A stretch of 64,000 bases of DNA from JAAYAY01 sp964563135. Lineage in GTDB: Bacteria; Planctomycetota; Planctomycetia; Pirellulales; Thermoguttaceae. The notes under the pieces were generated by a model. It worked only from the letters and a program-made list of their open reading frames with translations. It was not told where the DNA came from and ran no database searches. Both the position numbers and the translations under genes were made by a program. Where the stretch lies: positions 14,449 to 78,448 of the forward strand of contig CAZLWV010000012.1 in assembly GCA_964563135.1 (NCBI GenBank). The letters are read 5' to 3'. This document shows, piece after piece, positions 1 to 9,657 of the stretch (the first letter of the stretch is position 1; every line of letters starts with the position of its first letter).

Positions 1-7
1 GGGGATA

Positions 8-3000
8 CTATTTGCCGCCGAGGCAGAGGAGTTTGCCGTCGCGGGTGGAATAGAACACGCGTCCCTGGGCCACCGCGGTACCGTCCCAAAGGGGTTCCGG
101 GAGTTTTGCCTCGGCCTGGACGGTNNNNNNNNNNGAGCACCGGCAGAACGTGGCCCTGGCGCCCCTCTCGCTGGTGGCGATCACCCGCAGCTGGCCGTTG
201 CCGCCGACGACGAGGAGCTTGTCGCCGGCCAGGGTCATCGCGCGGATGGGCGGCGCGGCGGTGCCGGTACCGAGCGGGTTGGTCTTCCAGGCGGCCTTCT
301 CGGCGAGACGATCGTTGGGCCAGGGGGTTTCCCCTTTCTGGACGCGAGAACTTTCCTCCCAGCCGGTCATCCATCGGGTATCGATCTCCTCGCCCCCTTC
401 CAGGTCGAAATCGCGGCGGAATACGGTCGACGTGCCGTGCAAGGCGCCGAACAGGACCTTGCTGCGATAGACCGCCAGAGGGCGAAGCGGCTGGTGGGGC
501 TTGATCCTCGCCTGGTTCCGCGGGGCATAGGTCCAGCAGCCGCGAGGGGCCATGACGGCGCCGCCTTCCATGTCGAGCCGTGCGAAGACGGCCCAGCGGT
601 CAATCGACATCTCGCCCGACTTGTGATCGAAGACCCAGCGCGACATGCCCACGCCGGCGGCTTCGCGGTGGAGCAGGTCGAAGTTGTCGAACTCCAGGGC
701 CGATGACTCGTAGAACCCCTGCTGAGGCACGGTGTCGAGCCGCCGGACCCAGATGGTTTTGCCGCTGGCCGGCTGAACGGCGAAGATGAAGATCCCGCCG
801 TCGGCCAGCGACTGGCGCCCGGCGGCAAAGTAGGCCGTATCGTCGACGACGAGCACGCTGCCGGGGACGGGCCAGGGGGACTCGAGCTGGCCGTAGGCGA
901 CGAGTTGTTCTTCCACCGGGGCGGCGCGGAGCCGCCAGACAAGACGCCCGTCGTCGGCCCGCAGGCAGTAGACCCAGCCATCCTTGGAGCCGAAGAGGCA
1001 CAGCCCTTTGTGGAGCGTGGGCGTGGTGTCAACACGGCCGCTGGCAGTGAATCGCCAGGCGACGATCCCTGAATCGGGCTGGAGAGCCACGACTTCGTGG
1101 GCGTCGGGGCGGGCCAGGACGACCCGGTCTGCGGCGATGGCCGGGGGCGTGATGGGGCCTTTGATGAACAGGTTTTCTTCCCAGTCGCTGGTGATGATCC
1201 CTTTCGGCGGGGCGGTTCCCAGATCGGCCGACCAGATCGTGTCGAGGACGGCAGGCAGGGGCGCGGCCGTGCTGCCGCTGCGCCAGGCGTCGTGCCTGTA
1301 CATGGGCCAATCCTGGTCGCCGCTGGTGTCGGGAGCGTCGGCCGGCGGCGCGGGGCCCTTTTCCAGCGGGAACTGGATCTGGTCGAGCTTCATGTCGGCA
1401 ACGCTGCCGGCTGGCCGCTGCGCTGCCAGGGCCGTGTAGCCCCGGAGCATGGGCCAGCAGACGCAATGCTTGGGCGTCACGTAGATCAGCCCGTTGGCCG
1501 GCACCCAGCCGCCGTCCGGACCACAGGCCGCCTTAGTGATCCGGTTGGCATCGACCTGGCCTGTACGGAGGTCGGTCAGATCGAACTCGCCGGCAATCAT
1601 GTAGCGGGTGGTCATGACGGGCGGGAAGCAGTGAGTGAGCCCGGCGGGGTGGGTCAGGAGGGTCTTGCCTGTCTCGACATCGATCTGGGAAACCTGAACG
1701 GGGAGCCGCTGGTTTTCGGCGTCTTTGCCGCCATGCAACAGCCAGAGACTGCCGTCGACGAACATGGCCCGGGCCTGACGGTTGTGATTCATGCCGGGAT
1801 AGAAGGGATGATCGAGCTGGACCTCGCCGGTGGCGGCCGAGAGGAGATGGAGGGCGTTTTCAGGCCCGTCGTTGTTGAAGGTGGAGACCTCCAAGGCCAC
1901 GAGGCCCTTGCTGTAGGCCAATCGCCGCACTCTGGCGAGCCAGTCCAGATCGCTCCTCTTCCAGCGGATCCGGCCTGTCTGGCAGTCGATGGTGAGCACC
2001 TCGACCGGCTCATCGCGGCGGGGCTGGCCTTGCAGGAGCGCCACCACATCGTCGCCGGCAACCACCTGGCGCGGGTCGGACAGAGAGAGCTGCCAACGCA
2101 GGTCGCCCGAGTCGGCGTAGAGGGCCCGGACCGAATCGCTCGTGGCGACGATCAGGGTTCCTCGATCGAAGAGAACCTCTTCGGGCTCGCCCGCCGCCGG
2201 GTAGGGCTGGACGACCCGGCCCGAGCTGGTATCGAGGGCAAGGAGCTTCTTGTCTTCGACCACATACAGGCGATCGCCCCCAGCCACCGGTGCAGCCGAT
2301 CGCAGGTTCTTCATCACGAACCGGTCGCTGCCGGGAGAAACGATGTCGCGATGCCAGAGCCGCAGCCCGTTGAAACTGTCGCGGGCGAGCACACCGGCAT
2401 AGAAGTTACGGCCTCCGGTGGTGACCATCCCACGAACCTCCGATTCGGCCCCGGCAATCCAGCGGACGCGGCGGGGCGGAGCGACGAGGGTATCGCTGGA
2501 AACGGCGTTTCCCGTGGCGGAGTGGCGGGGATGGGTCCAATCGTCCATCTGCTGGGGACGGGGTTTGCGGGCCACCCACGATTTCTGCTGGTCGCCCACC
2601 TGCTGGATGCCGGTGAAACCGGCCGCCTCGAGCTGCTGGCCGGTGGCCTGGTCGACTCCGAGCAGCAGGGCGCCGCCGGGGCAGAGCACGCGACGGATCT
2701 CCTGGAACGGGACCGGGTCGGCCGGCTGCGCGGCCAGGTACACCAGATTGACGAGATCTTCCGTGTAGGGCAGTTTTCCTTCTCCCGGCAATCGGTCCGC
2801 GGAGACCAGACCGTAGAGCCCCGTTTCCTGAAGCGTCCCACGAGCCCGGTCCAGGGTGAGCGGGTCCGCGTCGAGGACCTCGATCAGGTACCGGCCCGAG
2901 GCGGCCAGTTCGGCCGCGCCGTCGACATGGTCGGCACCGATTTGAACGCAGAGCCCGCCGTGGATACCGAGGGCCTCCAGCGTGTGCTCGGCATGGGAAT

Positions 3001-3079
3001 CGGCAGCCTGGACTGCCCCCAGCGGCATGGCAGGAATCAGGGTGAGCAGGAACAGCCAAGAGCGTTGGTGGTGTCGCAT
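8..3079 (-). CDS. Secreted methyltransferase-like / PQQ beta-propeller fusion protein
   Basis: The 1023-residue product starts with a signal peptide (about residues 1-25, cleavage near AVQAADS). Residues 35-165 resemble a class I SAM-methyltransferase fold, with an acidic strand end (LIEVLDAD) and the segment RRVLCPGGALLLGV, which is typical of the Methyltransf_11 family. The rest is a repeated PQQ-binding-like propeller, with recurrent blocks such as LLALDTSSGRV, VYCLRADDGRLVWR and the closing VFYSTRDGKLLCLGG. Such propellers act in the periplasm; whether this one binds a cofactor is unknown. The start is supported by GGGAG about 8 bases upstream. A run of 10 N (125-134) lies near the C-terminus, and the residues just before it look out of frame, so the last 60 residues are approximate. 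Substrate and activity are unknown; the fold assignment is by motif only. Confidence 0.8.
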   Translation of the reverse strand: MRHHQRSWLFLLTLIPAMPLGAVQAADSHAEHTLEALGIHGGLCVQIGADHVDGAAELAASGRYLIEVLDADPLTLDRARGTLQETGLYGLVSADRLPGEGKLPYTEDLVNLVYLAAQPADPVPFQEIRRVLCPGGALLLGVDQATGQQLEAAGFTGIQQVGDQQKSWVARKPRPQQMDDWTHPRHSATGNAVSSDTLVAPPRRVRWIAGAESEVRGMVTTGGRNFYAGVLARDSFNGLRLWHRDIVSPGSDRFVMKNLRSAAPVAGGDRLYVVEDKKLLALDTSSGRVVQPYPAAGEPEEVLFDRGTLIVATSDSVRALYADSGDLRWQLSLSDPRQVVAGDDVVALLQGQPRRDEPVEVLTIDCQTGRIRWKRSDLDWLARVRRLAYSKGLVALEVSTFNNDGPENALHLLSAATGEVQLDHPFYPGMNHNRQARAMFVDGSLWLLHGGKDAENQRLPVQVSQIDVETGKTLLTHPAGLTHCFPPVMTTRYMIAGEFDLTDLRTGQVDANRITKAACGPDGGWVPANGLIYVTPKHCVCWPMLRGYTALAAQRPAGSVADMKLDQIQFPLEKGPAPPADAPDTSGDQDWPMYRHDAWRSGSTAAPLPAVLDTIWSADLGTAPPKGIITSDWEENLFIKGPITPPAIAADRVVLARPDAHEVVALQPDSGIVAWRFTASGRVDTTPTLHKGLCLFGSKDGWVYCLRADDGRLVWRLRAAPVEEQLVAYGQLESPWPVPGSVLVVDDTAYFAAGRQSLADGGIFIFAVQPASGKTIWVRRLDTVPQQGFYESSALEFDNFDLLHREAAGVGMSRWVFDHKSGEMSIDRWAVFARLDMEGGAVMAPRGCWTYAPRNQARIKPHQPLRPLAVYRSKVLFGALHGTSTVFRRDFDLEGGEEIDTRWMTGWEESSRVQKGETPWPNDRLAEKAAWKTNPLGTGTAAPPIRAMTLAGDKLLVVGGNGQLRVIATSERGARATFCRCXXXXTVQAEAKLPEPLWDGTAVAQGRVFYSTRDGKLLCLGGK

Positions 3080-3337
3080 TTCGTTCTCCCTGGAAAGATC
3101 CCATGGCAGGGTCCGACGAATCGGCGGGACCAGAAGACGATGGAAGGGGTGTGCCCAGCGTTCCTTATGATAGGGGGCGGCAGGGCGGGTGTCTACCGCG
3201 ACTTCGTGGGCGTCGAGGAACGTGGCGACAGGGTTGTCGCGGCAGCCCGAAGCGCAGAAACGCGGGCGAGGAGGGGAGACCTCCCCGCCAGACCGCCGCG
3301 AGACGCCGGCTGCGAAGTTGCCCGCCTGGGCGAAGCC

Positions 3338-4855
3338 TCAGGGCACAAAGAGGTTCTTCGTGGCAAAACTCGGATCGCTGGTCAGGTGGACCCCCAGCCG
3401 GCGCAGGCCCGTTTCATCGCCCGGGCTGGGGATGTGGGTGATATGGACGTCGCAGCCGCGGAGCTGTCTCAGTTTTTCGACGCAGAGCTGGGCCATCGGG
3501 TTGGCGGTGACGCTGATCCCCAGCGCGAAGAGGGTCTCTTGAAGATCGAGACTGACGGACTTCTGCCCGAGGATGTCGTTCTTCATTTTGCCGACCGAGG
3601 CGAGGATGCTCGGCGCGAGCAGGTGGAGTTGGGCAGGCACACCCGCCAGTTGCTTGACGGCATTGATCACCAGGGACGAGGCGGCGTGCATGAGGGGCGA
3701 ATTCTTGCCGGTGACGATCCGCCCGTCGTGGAGCTGGATTGCAGCCCCACAGTAAACACCCTTGTTACCTTCGCCCTCCCGCTGAGCTTCCTCGGCAGCC
3801 TTCCGGGCCGGTTCGACGACCGTGCGGTCCTCGGGTCGAATGCGAAGGACTTCCATGAGGCGTTCGAGACGCTGAACCGTGCGTTCGTCGACCAGTCCCA
3901 TCACATACTCGGAGGTACCACGGAAGTACCGCCGGATCACTTCGGCCCGGGCAGCCGCCTGGACCACCTCGTCGTCGACGATGCCGGTACTGGCCCGGTT
4001 GACGCCCATCTCGGTAGGCGAGCGATACATCGGCTTGGCCCCGGTGATCCGCTCCAGGATCTTGTGCAGCACCGGGAAGGCTTCGACGTCGCGGTTGTAG
4101 TTGATGGCGGTCTGGCCGCAGGCCTCCAGGTGGAAGGGGTCGATCATGTTCACGTCGTGCAGGTCGGCGGTGGCGGCCTCGTAGGCCACGTTCACCGGAT
4201 GGAGCAGCGGCAGGTTCCAGATCGGGAAGGTTTCGAACTTGGCGTAACCGGAGTCGATACCGCGGAGGTGATCGTGATAGACCTGGCTCAGGCAGGTGGC
4301 CAGTTTTCCGCTGCCCGGCCCCGGGCCGGTGATCACAATCAGCGGCTTCTCGGTCTGGATGTAGGGATTCGCCCCATAGCCCTCGGCGCTGAGGATGCGA
4401 TCGACTTCGGCGGGATAACCCTTGGTGGGCCGGTGGGTGTAGACGGGGATTCCGCGGCGCCGGAGCTTGTTGATGAACTGCACCGCGGCCGGCTGGTCAT
4501 CGAAACGGGTGACGACGACGCCGCGCGGTTCGACGTCCCACTCGCGCAGGTCGTCGATCAGTTTCATCGCGTCGGCATCGTAGGTGATACCGAAGTCGGC
4601 CCGCATCTTCTTCCGTTCGATCGCCCCGGCGTGGATGCAGAGCAGGAGTTCTGCCTGGTCCTTGAGCCTGGTCAACAGACGCATCTTGACGTTCGGATCG
4701 AAGCCCGGCAGCACGCGGGCGGCATGGTAGTCGTAGAGCAGCTTGCCGCCGAACTCAAGGTAGAGTTTGTTGCCGAAGCACTGGGCCCGCTCGAGAATGG
4801 CCGCCGATTGTTCCTGGAGATACTTGTCGCTATCGAAACCGATCGCATCCTGCAT
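3338..4855 (-). CDS. DUF1846 family protein
   Basis: The 505-residue product matches the DUF1846 (COG4868) family in length and sequence style. Recognisable parts are the N-terminal FDSDKYLQEQSAAILERA, the glycine-rich TGPGPGSGKLATCLSQVYHD near residue 180, which looks like a nucleotide-binding loop, and the late KSVSLDLQETLFALGIS. A structure has been solved for the family but I know of no established function. The start is supported by AAGGAAGG five bases upstream of ATG. It is transcribed in the same direction as the PQQ protein downstream but 258 bases away, so an operon is not certain. No membrane segments or signal peptide are visible, so it should be cytoplasmic. Confidence 0.85.
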   Translation of the reverse strand: MQDAIGFDSDKYLQEQSAAILERAQCFGNKLYLEFGGKLLYDYHAARVLPGFDPNVKMRLLTRLKDQAELLLCIHAGAIERKKMRADFGITYDADAMKLIDDLREWDVEPRGVVVTRFDDQPAAVQFINKLRRRGIPVYTHRPTKGYPAEVDRILSAEGYGANPYIQTEKPLIVITGPGPGSGKLATCLSQVYHDHLRGIDSGYAKFETFPIWNLPLLHPVNVAYEAATADLHDVNMIDPFHLEACGQTAINYNRDVEAFPVLHKILERITGAKPMYRSPTEMGVNRASTGIVDDEVVQAAARAEVIRRYFRGTSEYVMGLVDERTVQRLERLMEVLRIRPEDRTVVEPARKAAEEAQREGEGNKGVYCGAAIQLHDGRIVTGKNSPLMHAASSLVINAVKQLAGVPAQLHLLAPSILASVGKMKNDILGQKSVSLDLQETLFALGISVTANPMAQLCVEKLRQLRGCDVHITHIPSPGDETGLRRLGVHLTSDPSFATKNLFVP

Positions 4856-5178
4856 GGATACCTTCCTTAACGAAAACGCAGAAACGCCTGATGGAGGTCC
4901 GCCCGGCGGGTGGACGAGAGGGACGGGCGGAAGGCCGGCATTTGCCGACCTGCCGCTGGGTCGTCACGAGCGTCTTGGGTGCAGACATCAATTGTCTTTG
5001 GCGGATTGGCAGAGGAGATGTTCCCTGCCAGCCTTATCGATAACTGCGTGGGAGCGAGGTGTCAAGGAGTTGATGGGGCCTGGCTGACCACCTGAACCAT
5101 GGCTGGCGAAACAACCATCTGCCGCCGGGATATGCGGCCCGGCACCCGACCGGCGGCCCCAAGGGGCTGACGACTTCA
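4856..5178. other. Intergenic stretch without recognised features
   Basis: This 323-base gap separates the DUF1846 start from the permease stop. Short open frames here are shadows without ribosome sites. I see no convincing terminator or promoter. Confidence 0.5.
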
Positions 5179-7005
5179 CTACTCCTCGGGCGTTTTCTCC
5201 TCGGGCACCGTTTCCACTCCCACCTCGGTCACGGCCTTCTCCAGGTCGGGAGATTCCGCCTTGAGCTCGCCGATGAGCTGGTCGGACTCCGCATCGGTGG
5301 GATTCGCCTCGTGCTCGTCGACGAGCACCAGCGTGCCGCGAGAGTTGGCCCATGTGACGGCGGCGAGGAAGTACACGGCGGTGAGCCAGATCAGGTGGGC
5401 GGTGAAGTCCTTGTGGAGCAGGTAGTTTTCGTAGGTGCACCAGGCGAAGAACAGGGTCAGAACCAGGCACATGATCGCCAGCAGGCCCGCCCCGTAGGCC
5501 GGCGTCTTCTGGCCGCCCACGCGTTTGGTGAGGATCGTGCGGCGAGCGGGAGTGACCGGTTTGACCGGCTCGACCAGTTCGGGCAAGGCCTCCCTGGCTC
5601 CCGACCTGGCCGCCAGGACGATGTACGACACGGCGGTCAGGACCCAGACCGGAATCGCCACGAAGAACAGATGGATCCATCCGAAGTAAGTGCAGACCAA
5701 GGCGAGCGCCAGCGGCACGACGCAGGCAATCAGGGCCGGTACGTTCAAGGTCTGCCCCTTCCTGGCGGACCAGAACTGGGTGTAACCCAGCCGCGGGAAG
5801 ATCCAGTGCTCCACCACCACAATCGCACCAACCGGCATGAGCAGGAGATTGTAGAGCCCGACGAACTCGGTGAGCTTGAGAAACACGAAGGGGAAGCAGG
5901 CCACCACGGTAGTGATCGCACCAGCGATCAGCGTGACCAGCCATCGGGGCCAGCCGGGAGTGATCGTCTGAAACGCCAACCCCGCGCGGTAGAGGGTGGG
6001 ATTGGACGTCGTCCAGCCGGCCAGCATGACGGCCAGCGCCCCAGAGTAGCCGAGGGCCGTGAAGGCAATCTGTCCCGTGTCCAGGGCGGTGCCGGCGGCC
6101 GGATCATACAAAGGCCTGCCGAGCATCTGGGCCGCAGCCGCCCCCATGATTCCCGCGCAGATCCAGGCCAGGTAGTGCCCCAGCAACATGCCGAACGAGG
6201 AGTAGAGTCCATACCAGGATTTCCGGGCGAATCGCAGGAGGGCCATATCCGACAGACCGATGTGCATCGCCAGGTTGCAGACCCAGGCGAAGCTCACGAT
6301 GTGCCAGAATCCGATCTGCCTGGAGGGGTCGGGGGCCTTGCCGGTCCAGACCGTCTTGTCGGCCAGGTCCCAGAACGACTCCAGATCCGTGAACTGCCCG
6401 AGTTGCCGGGCGGTGACCAGGGCTCCGGCGATGAACATCATGAACATCCAGGGGGCGCACAGCGACGCGAACTGGGCCAGGCGTTTGAACCCCAGGATGG
6501 CCAGCAGCACCACGACCGCGCCGACAACGAGGACGACGACGACGAACCAGGGGTCGGTGGGAACCATGCGCGTCTGGGGGGCGATGCCGAACGGGATCCG
6601 CACGGCCGAGGCCGAGACCGTGATCATGCATCCGGCCAGCACGCAGAAGAGCACGGCGTTGAGAACGTTGTAGACGACCATGAATACCGGACCGCCGATC
6701 TTGCGGAGATACCAGTAGAGGGTCAACCGCGTACTGACGGCGATGGGGGCACAGACAAGCGTCCAGGAGAGAATGGCCAGCAGATTTCCGACCAGCAGTC
6801 CGACGAGGACATCCCAGGTCGACGCACCCCACATGACGAACGTGGCCCCGATCACGAACTCGGTGGCCGCCACGTGCTCGCCCGAGAAGTTGCCGGCAAA
6901 ATACCGTCCCCCGCAGAGCCTGTCTTCGGAAACCGGTTCTCGATCGAATTCGTTGAGTTGGTCCAGCCGCTGAAAAACGCCCGCCTTGCCTTGAGTCGCC
7001 GCCAT
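5179..7005 (-). CDS. NCS1-like (purine-cytosine permease type) transporter
   Basis: The 608-residue membrane protein has about twelve hydrophobic segments between residues 45 and 540, followed by an acidic, Glu-rich cytoplasmic tail. The overall layout and the early helices (VIGATFVMWGASTWDVLVG; VVYNVLNAVLFCVLAGCMI) resemble nucleobase:cation symporter-1 carriers. It lies 141 bases downstream of rhaA on the same strand, so the likely cargo is L-rhamnose or a derived sugar rather than a nucleobase; this is inference from context. The ATG start follows GGGAGAG at good spacing. The family's usual length is 450-500 residues, so the C-terminal extension of about 80 residues is extra. No known substrate residues were checked. 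Confidence 0.75.
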   Translation of the reverse strand: MAATQGKAGVFQRLDQLNEFDREPVSEDRLCGGRYFAGNFSGEHVAATEFVIGATFVMWGASTWDVLVGLLVGNLLAILSWTLVCAPIAVSTRLTLYWYLRKIGGPVFMVVYNVLNAVLFCVLAGCMITVSASAVRIPFGIAPQTRMVPTDPWFVVVVLVVGAVVVLLAILGFKRLAQFASLCAPWMFMMFIAGALVTARQLGQFTDLESFWDLADKTVWTGKAPDPSRQIGFWHIVSFAWVCNLAMHIGLSDMALLRFARKSWYGLYSSFGMLLGHYLAWICAGIMGAAAAQMLGRPLYDPAAGTALDTGQIAFTALGYSGALAVMLAGWTTSNPTLYRAGLAFQTITPGWPRWLVTLIAGAITTVVACFPFVFLKLTEFVGLYNLLLMPVGAIVVVEHWIFPRLGYTQFWSARKGQTLNVPALIACVVPLALALVCTYFGWIHLFFVAIPVWVLTAVSYIVLAARSGAREALPELVEPVKPVTPARRTILTKRVGGQKTPAYGAGLLAIMCLVLTLFFAWCTYENYLLHKDFTAHLIWLTAVYFLAAVTWANSRGTLVLVDEHEANPTDAESDQLIGELKAESPDLEKAVTEVGVETVPEEKTPEE

Positions 7006-7146
7006 ACGTCACTCTCCCGTCAATGGAGTCGTCGTGATTGCCGGTCGCCTCTCCTCTGTTCCTTGGCGTATTCTGGTGCTCTGCCGTCCCGTGTTCGGAT
7101 TTTCTGGTCAGGGGTCTGCGGTAGCCCATCCGGTCCGGCCCGGCGG

Positions 7147-8412
7147 CTATCGGCGTTTGCCGGTCACGTCGCGCTCGTAGGCGCGAACATCGTCGAGCCA
7201 GGCTCCGCCGACGGGCACGTCCTGCCGGAGGCAGTACTGGTCCCAGACCGCGCCGAAAGGCAGCGTCTTGATCTCCTCGATCATCGCCAGGCGGCCGGTC
7301 AGGTCGCCCGATGCCTCCAGGCTCCGCAGCCGATCGGTCGGTTCCAGGAGGGCCAGGAGCAGGGCCTTGATCATCGCCCGCATGCCGATGACCCACGCGG
7401 CAACGCGATGGATGCTGGCGTCGAAGTAGTCGAGCCCGATGTGGACCCGCCCGAGGAGCCCGTTGCGGACGATTTCTTCGGCGATCGCCCGCAGGTCGTC
7501 GGTCAGGATCACCACGTGGTCGCTGTCCCAGCGAATGCCGCGGCTGACGTGGAGCAGGATCTCGTCGAGGAACAGCAGGACGGAGGAGATCTTGTCGGCA
7601 ATGGTCTCGGTGGGATGGAAATGCCCTGCATCGAGGCAGATCAGCTTCCGCCGGGCTACGGCATAGGCCAGGTAGAACTCGTGCGAACCAGGGACGTAGG
7701 TTTCCGATCCGATCCCAAACAGCTTGCACTCGACGGCGTCGAGGTTGAACTTGGGGTCGATCGGTTCGGCGAAGATCTCGTCGAGCGACTTGACCAGACG
7801 CTCGCGTGGTCCCTGCCGGTCGATCGTCACGTCCTTGAAGCCGTCGGGAATCCAGATATTCGTCACGCAGGGCGAACCGAGTTCCCGGCCCATGACCTCC
7901 CCCACCTTGCGGCACGCGACTCCGTGGTCGACCCAAAACTTGCGGATCCCTTCGTCGCGGTGAGTAAGCGTGAATCCGTCGGCCGCCTTGGGATGGGAGA
8001 AGAAGGTGGGGTTGAAGTCCATGCCGATTCCCAGATCCTTGCCCCAATCGATCCAGCGCCGGAAATGTTCCGGCCCGATGGCATCGCGCTGGATCTTCTT
8101 GCCGCCGGCCTCCAGATAGATGGCATGGAGGTTGAGGCGATGATCGCCGGGGATCAGGCTGTAGGCCTTCTCGAAATCGGCCCGCAACTCATCGGCCGTC
8201 CGGGCCTTGCCCGGATAGGCCCCGGTGGCCATGATTCCGCCGCCCGTGAGCCCCTCGTCCGTCTCGAAGCCGCCCACATCATCGCCCTGCCAGCAATGCA
8301 TGGAGACCGAAACCCGCCGGAGACGGTCCATGGCCGCATCGGTGTCGACTCCGTATTCCGCATACCGCTGTTTCGCGATGTTGTAAGCGTTCTCGATGGT
8401 GTCCTTAGCCAC
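7147..8412 (-). CDS. rhaA: L-rhamnose isomerase
   Basis: RhaA converts L-rhamnose to L-rhamnulose in the cytoplasm, the first catabolic step. The 421-residue product is close to the usual length (about 419). Signature segments are VSMHCWQGDDVGGFE near the N-terminus, LNLHAIYLE, CLDAGHFHPTE and WDSDHVVIL; the last two carry metal-ligand Asp, His and Glu residues of the family. An open frame extends 110 codons further upstream, but the conserved protein begins at the GTG at 8412, which has CAGGAG nine bases upstream, so I chose that start. It is followed by the NCS1-like permease. Kinase (RhaB) and aldolase (RhaD) genes are not in this window. Confidence 0.93.
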   Translation of the reverse strand: MAKDTIENAYNIAKQRYAEYGVDTDAAMDRLRRVSVSMHCWQGDDVGGFETDEGLTGGGIMATGAYPGKARTADELRADFEKAYSLIPGDHRLNLHAIYLEAGGKKIQRDAIGPEHFRRWIDWGKDLGIGMDFNPTFFSHPKAADGFTLTHRDEGIRKFWVDHGVACRKVGEVMGRELGSPCVTNIWIPDGFKDVTIDRQGPRERLVKSLDEIFAEPIDPKFNLDAVECKLFGIGSETYVPGSHEFYLAYAVARRKLICLDAGHFHPTETIADKISSVLLFLDEILLHVSRGIRWDSDHVVILTDDLRAIAEEIVRNGLLGRVHIGLDYFDASIHRVAAWVIGMRAMIKALLLALLEPTDRLRSLEASGDLTGRLAMIEEIKTLPFGAVWDQYCLRQDVPVGGAWLDDVRAYERDVTGKRR

Positions 8413-8678
8413 GTGCGAGACTCCTGGTTGGAGAGGGCGGAGTGCCATTGCCTTCCGCGGTTTGCCCAAAGTGTCGATGAGATTGCCACGATTGTCGCTT
8501 GCAGAGACGAGAAATGCCAGTGGGGCCAGGGGCCTATTTGGGGCCGATCCCCAGCCCCCGGCAGCGCGGCAGCCGCGACTGTCGCAAAAAGCGCGCTGAA
8601 ACGGGCAGGGGACCGGCCGGGAGAGATGCAGGAGTCCCCAGCCGGTGGCATGAAGGCTGCCGTCCTGCGGCCCTCGGC

Positions 8679-8789
8679 CTGGTGCTCTGTCACAGCCAGA
8701 AACTGGGATCGAGACTGCGGAACGACTCGGCGATTGTCGCATGATTCTACGCCGCTGATCCCAGAATCAGGCTGTGAGGAAGCACTGGC
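8679..8789 (+). repeat. Dispersed MITE-like element, copy 1 (degenerate)
   Basis: About 111 bases match the reverse complement of the element at 48322-48431 along the whole length. Long identical stretches include gaacgactcggcgattgtcg. The terminal inverted repeats are decayed (ctggtgctctgtca against tgaggaagcactggc). It lies in the 685-base gap upstream of rhaA. I see nothing else recognisable in 8413-9097. Confidence 0.75.
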
Positions 8790-9097
8790 AGCAGGCCGTT
8801 TTCTTGCTCTCACAGCTCCAAGAATCGGCCTGGACGCCCGCCGGCAATTCTGCGACACTTCCGCCCTCCAGATTTCATGCGCCCGCGGCAGGCGGGGCCC
8901 CGCAGAAGTGCCTGGCGACTCATCAGACCGCGCCAGGCCCGGCAGAGGGCTGCCGGTCTCTGCGAGATCACCCCTGATGCGGCGGGGATTCTGGAGCGGC
9001 TCGAGACGAAGGGTGGGCAAGGCAATCGCGACCTGCCGCGACCGTCTCGTCAACGGCATCGCCCGCGGCGGACGCGTAGCTGTGAAAGGGAAATGCC

Positions 9098-9352
9098 ATG
9101 TTGCGTATGGCAAATAGTTGGAAATGCCGGCTTGTACTGGCGATCGGGGCCGTTGGTCTGGCGTCGGTCGTCGGATTGAGCGGCTGTGCCACGTTTCACG
9201 AGAAGCCCAGCCACTCGCCCTATTCTTCCTCGAAGGCGCGAGCCGGTCGACACAAGAAGGAATCCTCCGGTCCGTTCTCGCTGTTCAAGAAAGAACCGAA
9301 ACTGGCGGAATCTCCCGAGGAGTTTGTTGGACTGCCTCGTCCCGAATGGTAG
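9098..9352 (+). CDS. Small lipoprotein of unknown function
   Basis: The 84-residue product has a basic start, a hydrophobic stretch and a lipobox-like VGLSGCATF, so it should be lipid-anchored through Cys 30. The mature part is Ser/Lys-rich and ends in a short acidic-proline tail. The ATG follows GAAAGGGAAATGCC, a reasonable ribosome site. A second small lipoprotein begins 52 bases downstream on the same strand, so the two probably form a unit. I do not recognise a family. Confidence 0.65.
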   Translation: MLRMANSWKCRLVLAIGAVGLASVVGLSGCATFHEKPSHSPYSSSKARAGRHKKESSGPFSLFKKEPKLAESPEEFVGLPRPEW

Positions 9353-9404
9353 TCGGTGGTGTTGCTCTTCGGTTCGTGTCAAACCTCGCCGCGCAGGCCC
9401 GATC

Positions 9405-9587
9405 ATGAGAAAACAGACAGGTTGGATCGTCGTTTGCTGTTTCGTCGCCCTGTTGTCTGGAGGATGCGCCGCGCGAGGAGGATTCTTCAAATCGCCCTTC
9501 GGCGGGCAATCGATCGCCAGGCAAGCGGCAGATGATCCCTTCCCGACCGCCTCTCAAGTCGGGCTGGGCCACAAGACGGAGAAGTAG
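9405..9587 (+). CDS. Very small lipoprotein of unknown function
   Basis: The 60-residue product has a basic start (MRKQTG), a hydrophobic core and the lipobox LLSGGCAAR. The mature peptide is only about 40 residues, with a segment (GGFFKSPFGG) comparable to the FSLFKKE region of the preceding lipoprotein. No strong ribosome site precedes the ATG. It is probably co-transcribed with the gene at 9098. Function unknown. Confidence 0.55.
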   Translation: MRKQTGWIVVCCFVALLSGGCAARGGFFKSPFGGQSIARQAADDPFPTASQVGLGHKTEK

Positions 9588-9657
9588 CGGCCTGGAGAAC
9601 CGGGGTCGGGGGCGGGACCGTGCTGGCGGCTTTCTCTGCGGCAGCCACGAGGTCCGG

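Noticed and set aside
1097..4870. A 1257-codon open frame on the plus strand
   Set aside because: It is antisense to the PQQ and DUF1846 genes, which have signal peptide, motifs and ribosome sites; the high G+C content makes long shadow frames.
5311..9117. A 1268-codon open frame on the plus strand
   Set aside because: It lies opposite the permease and rhaA and is a G+C shadow without protein-like sequence.
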